A stretch of DNA of 64,000 nucleotides, taken from contig NZ_AP025172.1 of the NCBI RefSeq assembly GCF_003402535.2, forward strand, positions 124,001-188,000, given 5' to 3'. This stretch comes from Cupriavidus sp. P-10 (GTDB lineage Bacteria > Pseudomonadota > Gammaproteobacteria > Burkholderiales > Burkholderiaceae). The notes beneath the pieces are model-generated. The model had not been told where the DNA came from, did not search any database, and saw nothing but the letters and a program-made list of their open reading frames with translations. Below, piece after piece: positions 38,082 to 46,120 of the stretch; the stretch's first letter is position 1, and each line of letters starts with the position of its first letter. Position numbers and translations under genes: made by a program.

Positions 38082-39611
38082 ATGACGGTACGAAACCCCA
38101 CGTTGGCCATTGAGATCGACCGCCAGAAGCCGTTGCCGATCTATCTGCAGATTTGCGAGCGTTTCCGAACGGCGATCGCGGCGGGACATCTTCGCCCGGG
38201 AGATCGGGTGCCGGCGTTGCGCGGCCTCGCCACGCAGTTGAACACGGCGCGCGGCACCGTCGAACTGGCCTATACGATCCTTGTCGACGAGGGCTACTTG
38301 CAGATGCGTGGCGCTGCCGGCACGTTTGTATCGCCTTCGCTATCGGAATCCCTGATGCAAGCCGCACCTGCACGCGGACGCCAGGATGCCCCTGACGCGC
38401 CGACCACTGAAGGCGCGGGCGCAGCGAAGACGCCAGCCGCATCACCCAACGGCCAGCCGATGGCACGCCAGTCGGCGATCGCCGTCGCCCTGAGCGGCGA
38501 GCCGCGACCCTTGCAGCCAGGGCTGCCGGCGCTTGACGCATTTCCGCGCAAGATATGGAGCCGGCTCGTTTCGCGGCGTGCGCGCAGCGGCGAACGCACT
38601 TTGCTTGCCTACCCGGATCCGGTGGGTTATCTGCCGCTGCGCAAACATATCGCCACCTATCTTGGCCTGTCGCGGGGTGTCACATGTCTGCCCGATCAGG
38701 TCTTCATTACCAGTGGCTACCGCGCGACGCTCGAACTGGTATTGCGCAGTCTTGCGAGCCCCGGCGACCGCATGTGGTTCGAGGACCCCGGTTATCTGCT
38801 TGCGCGCGGCTTCCTGGCCGAGACCGGCGTGCAGCTCGTCCCGGTGCCCATCGATGAAGAAGGCATCGATGTCGAGTGCGGCGTCGAACGGGACCCGGAA
38901 GCACGCTTCGCGCTCGTCACGCCATCGCACCAGAGCCCCCTGGGTAACACGCTGTCGCTCGCAAGGCGAATGGCGTTGCTGACTTGGGCAGAGACAGCGT
39001 CTCGCTGGATTATCGAAGACGACTACGACAGCGAGTTCCGCTACCTGGGCCGACCCTTGCCGGCCTTGAAGAGCCTCGACCGGCATGACCGCGTGCTCTA
39101 TTGCGGCACGTTCAGCAAGGTGATGTTCCCCGGTCTGCGGCTCGCGTACACGGTGGTGCCGGGGCGCGCGGTCGAGCGTGTTGGACGGGTGGCGTGCAGC
39201 ATGAATGCCGGCGCGCCGACGCTGTTTCAGGCTGCGTTGGCAGATTTCATTGAACAGGGCCATTTTGCGCGGCATGTGAAGCGGATGCGCACGTTGTATG
39301 GACAGCGGCGCCTGTTGATCGCGCAGGCCTTGAGGCAGACGTTTGGCGAACTGCTGACCGTTGAATTGCCGCCCGGCGGAATCCAGTTCTCGGTGCAATT
39401 CGCCGAGGCTGCCCATGGTCCGGTCGATGATGTCGCTGTCGCCTCGCGTGCCCGCCAGGCGGGCCTTGCAGTGCTGCCGCTTTCGATCTGGTATGCGCAC
39501 GGCCGTATGCGGGACACGCCGCGAGGCCTGGTGATGGGTTTCGCGAACATCACCGATGCGAACGAAGCGGGCCGTCTCGCGCGTACGTTACGGGCATGCC
39601 TTGATGGCTGA
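38082..39611 (+). CDS. MocR-type regulator (GntR winged helix fused to aminotransferase domain)
   Basis: A 509-residue protein. Residues ~12-85 are the GntR winged helix (‘LPIYLQICERFRTAIAAGHL’ ‘RPGDRVPALRGLATQLNTAR’ ‘GTVELAYTILVDEGYL’). A Pro/Ala linker is followed by a fold-type I PLP domain with ‘WIIEDDYDSEFRYLGRPLPA’ (the Asp that contacts PLP) and ‘YCGTFSKVMFPGLRLAY’ (the PLP lysine). MocR regulators sense PLP, amino acids or amines. It is transcribed away from the NmrA-like/cupin pair and presumably controls it. Confidence 0.92.
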   Translation: MTVRNPTLAIEIDRQKPLPIYLQICERFRTAIAAGHLRPGDRVPALRGLATQLNTARGTVELAYTILVDEGYLQMRGAAGTFVSPSLSESLMQAAPARGRQDAPDAPTTEGAGAAKTPAASPNGQPMARQSAIAVALSGEPRPLQPGLPALDAFPRKIWSRLVSRRARSGERTLLAYPDPVGYLPLRKHIATYLGLSRGVTCLPDQVFITSGYRATLELVLRSLASPGDRMWFEDPGYLLARGFLAETGVQLVPVPIDEEGIDVECGVERDPEARFALVTPSHQSPLGNTLSLARRMALLTWAETASRWIIEDDYDSEFRYLGRPLPALKSLDRHDRVLYCGTFSKVMFPGLRLAYTVVPGRAVERVGRVACSMNAGAPTLFQAALADFIEQGHFARHVKRMRTLYGQRRLLIAQALRQTFGELLTVELPPGGIQFSVQFAEAAHGPVDDVAVASRARQAGLAVLPLSIWYAHGRMRDTPRGLVMGFANITDANEAGRLARTLRACLDG

Positions 39612-39864
39612 CTTGCGCGCCATGTAGCTGCTCGGGGTACATCCCCGCACGGAGGCCTCGCACATACCCGTCCGATGTCGTTGAGGACCACGCCCTAGGC
39701 GTACGCTCGCACAGTCGGCGGGCAGGGCCGCCAGGGATCGTTGGAACCAGCTGCTGACATGCCGCCGCGCAGGAGTAGCGCCGGGTCGCCCGTGCGCGCC
39801 AGCATGCGGAGCCGGTATTACGCCGCGCCTGGCCAGCATCAGCGGGAAGCTGGCCAGGTTAGGC

Positions 39865-40059
39865 TCACTGTTTTTTGTAGCGCCAATCGATCTCGCTCGA
39901 AACCCAAAGCACGAGCCCGGCAGCCGAGGTGAGGAATGCCTCGACAGTGTGCCTTGGGGCCTCCAGGATGAAAAGCGCCAGCCCCCATTCTCCCAGTGGC
40001 ACGAGCGAAACAACGCCTGCCGCACGTACCACCCCTTTGACGAGCACGCTGTCTGCCAT
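39865..40059 (-). CDS. Possible small membrane protein
   Basis: A 64-codon frame with two hydrophobic stretches (‘AAGVVSLVPLGEWGLALFIL’ and ‘LTSAAGLVLWVSSEIDW’) and a basic end, which looks like a two-pass membrane protein. No ribosome-binding site precedes the ATG. The flanks (39612-39864 and 40060-40258) hold nothing I recognise. Confidence 0.4.
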   Translation of the reverse strand: MADSVLVKGVVRAAGVVSLVPLGEWGLALFILEAPRHTVEAFLTSAAGLVLWVSSEIDWRYKKQ

Positions 40060-40258
40060 TTAGTTGTCGAAGCGGTTAATGTTTGAATAGTATGTGTTGA
40101 ACGGCGCAAAATCTGTGTGCGGAAGCGCTCGTTTCAGTCGCTAACAGCATGTCCAGGCTTTCGGCATGCGAAGCTTTCCGCGGAAGGCTTGCTGCCTTTG
40201 CCGCACACCGCGAACCACCAGCCTTCGATGTGGGCACGGCACCCGCAAACAGACTTGC

Positions 40259-41536
40259 TCATCTCAGGTCGTCGGACTGATACGACGGTGGATCGCCACT
40301 GAGCGGTTGCGATCGGTCCATCGAACGTAGCGCCAAGTATGCCAGGAGCGCGCCAATGCATTGGATCGACAGCATGCCGAGTGCCATTCGCGTGAGGGAG
40401 ACAGCAAGGAGCGGCATGACCACCGCGGACAACAACGCATTCCCGACCTGCTGAAACGTCAGGTAGCAACTGGCCGCCAGGCCCCGACGCGCCGGGGCGC
40501 AATCCAGAGCCAGCAATTGCAGGCTCGGCTGGGTCAGCATCATGCCGAAGGCGAACCATGGCAGAGCGATCACGGTCCACGGCAGCGCGGGTGCATGGAA
40601 CACGCCGAGGGAAAGATTGACCGATGCCGCGCCGAACATGACGATGTGCCCAAGCGCGATGGTCTTCCATGGACTCACCCTGCCAGCTAGACGAAACAGC
40701 GCGAGCGAGCCTGACAGCAATCCCACGACAATCGGCACGAACAGCCATGCGAAGGATTGCGCATTCAATCCGAGGTGCTGCGTAACGAAATTGGGAGCAC
40801 CGAGTACATAGACGTAGATGGCCATGTTGACGCCAGCATTGGCCAGCGCCAACAAGACAAAGCTGCGGTGGGAAAGAACGTTGCCATACGCCTGAGCAAG
40901 CCGGATGGGGTGCAGCACATGCCGTTCAGGTGGCGGCAGGGTTTCAGGCAGCCACCGCCAGCAAGCCCAGAGCAAGCCTGCGGACAGCAGAGCAAGAAAG
41001 AGAAAGATGCTGCGCCAATCCGCCCAGGCCAGCAGCCAGCCACCGCAGACCGGTGCCAGGGCGGGGGCCAGCGCGAACAGCATGCCGACCAGTGCCAGTT
41101 GTCTTTGAGCGGTTGCCCCACTGGCAACGTCCCGGACCATAGCTCGGCCAACGACGGCCCCTACACCCGCACTCAGCCCCTGCATGATGCGGCCGGCGTA
41201 CAGGGTCTCTATCTGCGAAGCCGCTGAACAGACCAGCGACCCCAGGGCGAACAGGGCGAGTCCGGCGAGGACGGATCTGCGACGGCCGATTGCGTCGGAG
41301 ATTGCTCCGTGCCACAGCATCATCAGCCCGAAGGGAAGCATGTATGCCGTCAGAGACTGCTGTACTTGTGCCGGACTGGCCGACAATGCCGTGCTGAGCG
41401 AGCCGAAGGCCGGTAGATAGGTCCCGATGGCGAATTGGCCCAGCATCACAAGGCCGCCCACGAGTATCGTAAAGCGAGGCCCGGTTCTGGTTGTGGCCGA
41501 CACCTGCGCTCGTCCCTCCGGATGCTTCAGGCTCAT
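40259..41536 (-). CDS. Bcr/CflA-type MFS drug exporter
   Basis: A 425-residue, 12-helix transporter. The ATG at 41536 is chosen because GGAAGA lies upstream; longer frames have none. ‘GQFAIGTYLPAFGSLSTALS’ and ‘QQSLTAYMLPFGLMMLWHGA’ ‘ISDAIGRRRSVLAGLALFAL’ are the DHA1/Bcr motif A region (DxxGRR), and ‘GRAMVRDVASG’ is the motif seen after helix 4 in this family. It pumps small molecules out using proton motive force. It follows the BKACE gene on the same strand by 175 bp; it may export an intermediate of that pathway or be independent. Confidence 0.88.
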   Translation of the reverse strand: MSLKHPEGRAQVSATTRTGPRFTILVGGLVMLGQFAIGTYLPAFGSLSTALSASPAQVQQSLTAYMLPFGLMMLWHGAISDAIGRRRSVLAGLALFALGSLVCSAASQIETLYAGRIMQGLSAGVGAVVGRAMVRDVASGATAQRQLALVGMLFALAPALAPVCGGWLLAWADWRSIFLFLALLSAGLLWACWRWLPETLPPPERHVLHPIRLAQAYGNVLSHRSFVLLALANAGVNMAIYVYVLGAPNFVTQHLGLNAQSFAWLFVPIVVGLLSGSLALFRLAGRVSPWKTIALGHIVMFGAASVNLSLGVFHAPALPWTVIALPWFAFGMMLTQPSLQLLALDCAPARRGLAASCYLTFQQVGNALLSAVVMPLLAVSLTRMALGMLSIQCIGALLAYLALRSMDRSQPLSGDPPSYQSDDLR

Positions 41537-41711
41537 GGAATCTTCCCGTGACATCGTGCTATCCATACATGAATACCCGGCTGGATATAACGAGCCGACT
41601 GTCCCCATGCAGGTGGAGCGCGCCGGGTAGCGGCGCTTCACGTGTTAGACGGGCTCAGGCAGGCACAGGGACGGAGGATCCCTGTACCTTTGCGCGGCCA
41701 ACCCGCGTCGA

Positions 41712-42773
41712 TCAGCGGCAGGCGTGCTGCGTGAACCCGACCTGGCCTGGCTTGCGGTTTGGCGCGAAGCCATTAGCCGCCAGCGTCTCATTGGCGCCGT
41801 CGTAGAACGTGCCGATCTTGTAGATCTCACGCGCTTCCTTCGCACTGGCAACATCCCGGCCGAATTCTCGCGAGATGCGCACGAGTTGCTCGATCTGTTC
41901 GACCGTGCCCATCTTGCGGTCCCGCCGCTGCGTCCAGATGTTGTCCTCGATACCGCAACGCACGTGCAGCCCCATGGCGATCGCCATCATGTTGAGCGGA
42001 AGCACGTTGAGCATCGAGGTTTCCAGGGTCAGCACCGAACCATTGGGGCAAGCTCGCACGAAGTTCGCCAGGTTGTAGAGGTTGGGCGCTTCGAAGCCGC
42101 CGCCGATCGCTACCCAGGTCAGGATCAATGGCACGTTGCAGGTGCCCCGTCGCATCATCCGCTCCACCGTTTCCAGTTGCGCGATGTTGGCAAGCTGGAA
42201 GTGGGTCTGGATACCGTTGCTGCTGAGCCGGCGGATATGCTCTTCCACCCATTCCGGTCCGGCGGGGATGGTCATCTCGCGATAGGCGCGATAATTTGCC
42301 GGCTCGGCCAGGGATGTTCCGGCCACATCTGCCGCGCACATCTGCTCGACCACGTTCATCTGGTTGGTGTTGATCGCGATCGTCACCTGGTCCGGCGTCG
42401 GCTTCAGTTCCGCCAGCATGTGGCGGGTATCGTCCGACAGCCACCTGGCCACATCCCCTTCGCCCTCCGGCGCAAACGAGATCGATCCACCCACTTGCAG
42501 GATCATGTCCGGCACGCGTGCCCGGATGCCGGCAAGCAACTCATTGAACTTGGACAGGCGCTTCGAGCCTTTCCCATCGGCTTCGCGTACGTGAACATGC
42601 AGCACGGTAGCGCCGGCGTTGTAGCAGTCCACCGCCTTCTGGATCTGCTCCTCCATCGTCACCGGAATATCCTGCGGAAAATCCGAGGGCATCCATTCCG
42701 GGCCGTAAGGGGCTGCTGTGATGACCAGCTTCTGCTGGTTCTCCGGGAACAGTGAACCGTCGATGAAATCCAT
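41712..42773 (-). CDS. BKACE family beta-keto acid cleavage enzyme
   Basis: A 353-residue TIM-barrel protein of the 3-keto-5-aminohexanoate cleavage family (DUF849). The metal-binding pair is in ‘GATVLHVHVREADGKGSKRL’ (HxH). ‘ITAAPYGPEWMPSDFPQDIP’, ‘VGGSISFAPEGEGDVARWL’ and ‘GLHVRCGIEDNIW’ are also conserved. The family condenses a beta-keto acid with acetyl-CoA to give acetoacetate and a new CoA ester; known substrates include 3-keto-5-aminohexanoate, dehydrocarnitine and beta-ketoadipate. AAGGAGAG precedes the ATG. It lies 24 bp after the TauD-type dioxygenase, so the two are an operon. Confidence 0.92.
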   Translation of the reverse strand: MDFIDGSLFPENQQKLVITAAPYGPEWMPSDFPQDIPVTMEEQIQKAVDCYNAGATVLHVHVREADGKGSKRLSKFNELLAGIRARVPDMILQVGGSISFAPEGEGDVARWLSDDTRHMLAELKPTPDQVTIAINTNQMNVVEQMCAADVAGTSLAEPANYRAYREMTIPAGPEWVEEHIRRLSSNGIQTHFQLANIAQLETVERMMRRGTCNVPLILTWVAIGGGFEAPNLYNLANFVRACPNGSVLTLETSMLNVLPLNMMAIAMGLHVRCGIEDNIWTQRRDRKMGTVEQIEQLVRISREFGRDVASAKEAREIYKIGTFYDGANETLAANGFAPNRKPGQVGFTQHACR

Positions 42774-42797
42774 GTCTCTCTCCTTGGGATAAATAGT

Positions 42798-43739
42798 TCA
42801 GGCCTGGGCCGGCTGTGCGGTATGTCGCTTGACATCGCCTTCGCCGATGCCGAACGGCTTGTCGCCGATACCGAACGGCTTGTCTCCGATGCCGAATGGC
42901 TTGTCGCCGATAATGCCGGCGCGCTCCATCTTGCGATGGCATGGCGCGTAGTCCATTACCGCGTAGTGCTGGGTGCTTCGGTTGTCCCAGATTGCCATGC
43001 TGTTGGCCTTCCAGCGCCAGCGCACCTGGTATTCGGGAATGAAGGCCTGGCTCACCAGGTAACGCAGCAGGTCGGCCGCACCCGGGTTGTAATCCAGGCC
43101 ATAGCGCACGTATGCAGGCGTATGGAAGTTGGTGAAGTGCGTGGTAAAGGCATTGACGAAGAGGATCCGCTCGCCGGTTTCCGGATGAATTCGTACCACC
43201 GGATGCTCGGGATCCGGATACTGCGCCTTCAGCGTCAGGCGCTTCTCGATTTGCATGGCCGCGCCGAAACTTGCCTCGATGCTGTGCCGTGCTTTCAGGC
43301 CGGCAATTTGCGCCTTGACGTGCCCCGGCAGGTTCTCGTAGGCGAGAACCATGTTCGCCCACATCGTGTCGCCGCCGACCGGAGGCGTCTCCACACAGCG
43401 AAGGACACAACCCATCGGAGGTGCCTCGCGCCACGTGGCATCGGTATGCCAGGCGTTCTCGTAGCGGTCCATCGGCTGGTCCGGCTGCTTGTAGATCTGG
43501 ACCAGACCCGGATGCTCCGGATGGCTGCCAGCAACGGGATGATCTTCGAGCTTGCCAAAGCACTCGGCAAACGCGACATGCTCGGCGCGGGACATATCCT
43601 GGTCTCGCAGGAACAGGACCTTGTGCCGCAGCAATGCGTCGCGGATCTCATTGAACAAGCCGTCGTCATGAATGGCATCGGAGAGTTTCACGCCAACGAG
43701 TTCGGCGCCGATGCTGGCGGTCAGTTGTTCTACGCGCAT
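42798..43739 (-). CDS. TauD/TfdA-type 2-oxoglutarate dioxygenase
   Basis: A 313-residue Fe(II)/2-oxoglutarate oxygenase with GGAGG 7 nt before the ATG. The facial triad is the His and Asp of ‘ENAWHTDATWREAPPMG’ and the distal His of ‘RSTQHYAVMDY’; the arginine of ‘HRKMERAGIIGD’ binds 2-oxoglutarate. It probably hydroxylates a substrate that the adjacent BKACE enzyme later cleaves. The C-terminus has a repeat not normal for the family: GDKPFGI three times, from a 21-bp DNA tandem repeat. Function otherwise as expected for ~290-residue members. Confidence 0.9.
   Translation of the reverse strand: MRVEQLTASIGAELVGVKLSDAIHDDGLFNEIRDALLRHKVLFLRDQDMSRAEHVAFAECFGKLEDHPVAGSHPEHPGLVQIYKQPDQPMDRYENAWHTDATWREAPPMGCVLRCVETPPVGGDTMWANMVLAYENLPGHVKAQIAGLKARHSIEASFGAAMQIEKRLTLKAQYPDPEHPVVRIHPETGERILFVNAFTTHFTNFHTPAYVRYGLDYNPGAADLLRYLVSQAFIPEYQVRWRWKANSMAIWDNRSTQHYAVMDYAPCHRKMERAGIIGDKPFGIGDKPFGIGDKPFGIGEGDVKRHTAQPAQA
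42843..42905 (-). repeat. 21-bp tandem repeat, three units, in the TauD-type gene
   Basis: Three 21-bp units with the core ccgat(g/a)ccgaa(c/t)ggcttgtc at 42843-42863, 42864-42884 and 42885-42905, followed by a partial fourth (gccgata). The units differ from each other at one to three positions. Each encodes GDKPFGI in frame, so unit number can change without breaking the protein. Confidence 0.9.
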
Positions 43740-44124
43740 AATTCAGCCTCCGAACGCACCATGACTGAATCGGAACGTGCGGATTCAGCAAGGCAGACTT
43801 CGGCAACAAGATGCGCAATGCAATAACTGGATGTAACCATTTTGTGTCTCCTCTTGATATAGGTCCAACGCATATCGCGTCGCCTTCAAGGTAAGCGCTG
43901 GGGGTACGTCCGGCCTTTGCTTTCCATGCCAAGAGCTTTGCGTTCGGCGCCAGGGAACGGCGCCGGGTTACTCGGACTTGACCGAGGTCAAATCCGAGTC
44001 GTTAGGCGGTCAATCAGGATTTCTGGGGTGGTCCAGCGCCAATCTCTTTTTGCACGGCAAAAGAGGGGGGCAAGGTGCAGAGGCTTCGTCCGGGGCCGGC
44101 ATCCGATCCTCAGCCGGCGCCGTC
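43740..44124. other. Region upstream of the TauD-BKACE operon
   Basis: No gene is supported. It includes the operon promoter region and the long inverted repeat at 43970-43999. Confidence 0.4.
43970..43999. promoter_or_regulatory. 14-bp near-perfect inverted repeat
   Basis: ACTCGGACTTGACC, GA, GGTCAAATCCGAGT: 13 of 14 positions pair, and the centre TTGACC-GA-GGTCAA is a perfect palindrome. No T-tract follows, so a protein-binding site or the foot of a mobile segment is more likely than a terminator. It lies 230 bp upstream of the dioxygenase start. Confidence 0.5.
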
Positions 44125-44345
44125 GTCCAGCACCTTCGCATTGCTCTGCGCGGCTTGAGCCCACCGGTCTGGCGGGGTGTTTTCATTTCTGAGAGCATCA
44201 GCCGGCTCGGCTCCCGCAGTCATCCAGGCAGCCATGGGCTGGACGGACGATCACCTGCACCTGCTCGTCATTCGTCAGGCGATATTGGGGAAGCCCGCGA
44301 AGGCGCTCTGCAATTTCCACGGCGGCAACCGCGCTGACGCGGGGT
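44125..44345 (+). pseudogene. Second frameshifted relic of a pRiA4b ORF-3-like protein
   Basis: One frame reads ‘QHLRIALRGLSPPVWRGVFI’; another reads ‘VIQAAMGWTDDHLHLLVIR’; the end returns to the first with ‘IGEAREGALQF’. At least two frame changes are needed to rebuild the family pattern. DNA similarity to the relic at 29080 is direct (ttgctctgcg.gg.(c/t)tgagccc and gaagcccgcga.ggcgct.cgcaatttt-type blocks), so both come from related genes. Confidence 0.7.
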
Positions 44346-44612
44346 GCATTCGCTCTGCGCCGCGACAGCTGCAGGCATAGGCTGGTCGCCCCAAGATGTT
44401 CACGGGAGGAGGGCGGCCATGGGGATCACTCTGCAAGTTGTGTGCAGGACGAAGGGAAGATGCCCGCCACCGTCACCGAGATCGCCCAGTTCGGCGAACA
44501 GCCTTTGATTCCGGATCACCCTTTGCAATAGGGGATTGGCCGAGAATGGGCAGCGGTATAGGCACCTAGCATTCACAAAGACGAGGCAGACAGCAGAGGA
44601 CCCACGACACCG
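44346..44612. other. Gap between relic and rnk-like gene
   Basis: Nothing supported; no frame has a ribosome-binding site or a recognisable domain. Confidence 0.35.
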
Positions 44613-45038
44613 TTAGTGGCAGGAGCGGCATTTGTTTAACTCGGGTACCCCCGCTGCTTCCGGCTGGAAAAGGATTTCTTGAACAACGAACCGCAAGGAG
44701 ATTTCCAGCGCGGGCTTGCACTCGGAAACGCCACCTCGTCGTGTGCCAAGGAAGGCGATGCCGAGCGGGGAGAACACGCAGATCCGGCCGAGGGAAAAAT
44801 CTGCCTCTTCCGGATAGCTGATGGTCCAGACCATCCGCTGGTGTCTCGCCAGATCCACGCAGGAAAAGGTCGTGAACATGCTGATGGTATCCGCCGGGAA
44901 CCTGTCGGCTGGTACAACGTCTGCTGCCGATAGAAAGTGCGCCAACGCGGCGCCATATTGAGGCCTCGCGATTGCCATCCTCGCACGTGCCTTGAGCCGG
45001 CTAGCATCGAGTTCCGTAATGAGTGGCTTCGTAATCAT
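44613..45038 (-). CDS. rnk: Rnk-like regulator of nucleoside diphosphate kinase (GreA/GreB C-terminal fold)
   Basis: A 141-residue protein starting MITKPLITELDASRLKARAR, with GGAGAG 5 nt upstream. ‘VVPADRFPADTISMFTTFSC’, ‘MVWTISYPEEADFSLGRICV’ ‘FSPLGIAFLG’ match the Rnk/GreA C-terminal domain pattern (VxxxxVPxDxVTMxS… YPxxAD…IxVLSPxGxALLG). Rnk proteins bind RNA polymerase in the secondary channel and affect nucleotide pools. It lies 120 bp downstream of the phasin on the same strand. Confidence 0.85.
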   Translation of the reverse strand: MITKPLITELDASRLKARARMAIARPQYGAALAHFLSAADVVPADRFPADTISMFTTFSCVDLARHQRMVWTISYPEEADFSLGRICVFSPLGIAFLGTRRGGVSECKPALEISLRFVVQEILFQPEAAGVPELNKCRSCH

Positions 45039-45161
45039 TAGACTCTCCAGAATCTGCATCAGAAGTGGGTAAATCGATGGACGATCGGTTGCTCGCTGCC
45101 TCCAGCCGCACGGTCTCGCTCGGCAGAGCGAAGGTTGGCTTTCCGTCAGCGTTCACTTCCA

Positions 45162-45482
45162 CTACGTTGGTGTGCGGGCCGCGGGCGAGAGGTTGCGGAG
45201 CATCGGCGCGTGCGCGAAGTGATGAGATTCAACACTGGCCATCTGCATCATGAGTGTTTGCAACGCGAGGATCTCTCGGGGCCTGTGCATTGCCAGCAAT
45301 TGCTTCGCGCATTCATAGGACCCTGGAAAGGCGCAGTGCACCCATTGAAGATTCCATTGCAGCAGCGTTTGATATTGTGCGAATGCCGTCTCCGTCAGGC
45401 GGAGCACGTCTGATACGCCTCTGAGGACTTCAAGATTGGCTTGCCGGGCCGCCGAGACCTGGGCAAACGGTAATGGATGCAT
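45162..45482 (-). CDS. Short phasin-family protein
   Basis: A 106-residue protein. ‘FAQVSAARQANLEVLRGVSD’ and ‘PREILALQTLMMQMA’ match the phasin_2 helical domain (Q…AAQKANLE.L…, then …ELLALQ). Phasins coat PHB granules. Standard members are ~180-190 residues; here the second half is missing and replaced by ‘RNLSPAARTPT’. Either a naturally short PHB-associated protein or a truncated gene. The nearby Rnk-like gene and the PhaZ at 14049 give weak context. Confidence 0.68.
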   Translation of the reverse strand: MHPLPFAQVSAARQANLEVLRGVSDVLRLTETAFAQYQTLLQWNLQWVHCAFPGSYECAKQLLAMHRPREILALQTLMMQMASVESHHFAHAPMLRNLSPAARTPT

Positions 45483-46120
45483 AATCCGCTCCTGTAGCCA
45501 TGCGCCACGGGCCGCTGAGTCGCGGTGCGGCGCTTCGACCGACGACGCTCAGGCAGTTGCCGAGCGTCGTGCACGAAAAGTACGAGTCCAGCACGCCTTG
45601 TGGCGCGTGTCCGTCCGATGTGCGACCTGATGTCCCGCCTGATGGAGAAAGCACCGGCGACCAAAAAATCGCGATGGCTTGCTCAAATGGGTGGGCAATC
45701 CCGAGCAGAAAAAAGCAGGGACAGGTCGGCTATGCGAAGGGGGAAGTTCCGGAACCGGTCAGACGCGTAGTGCGTCCGGACCGGCTCCGGACTAATAGAG
45801 GCAGGCGAGACCTACGCCATCGATTGGCCGCTTGTTGGCAAGACGGCGTGAAATTGTCGTTGCGTGACCGGATTTTGATGGTGCGGCCGCAACGCGGAGG
45901 AACGGCTGCGCACTCAGGCTGCATGAGTACGATTTTTCGAAAGCGCGCGCCGTGATGTTCATCGTCCAGGACCTTTGAGCAAGATTGGGAACGAGGTTCA
46001 GGTCATCATATCCACTTCAGATGAAAAGGGCAAACCAAGCATCGCGCTCAAACAATATGCGCAGGGAGGGTCAAGTTGAAATCGATGCTACGGCTGGTGG
46101 TCCCGTTACGACGCTTGCCG
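45483..46120. other. Intergenic region upstream of the phasin and downstream of the RND operon
   Basis: Several overlapping frames exist but none shows a domain, ribosome site or family-like sequence. The part next to 45482 should contain the phasin promoter. No terminator with T-tract is visible for the efflux operon. Confidence 0.4.
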
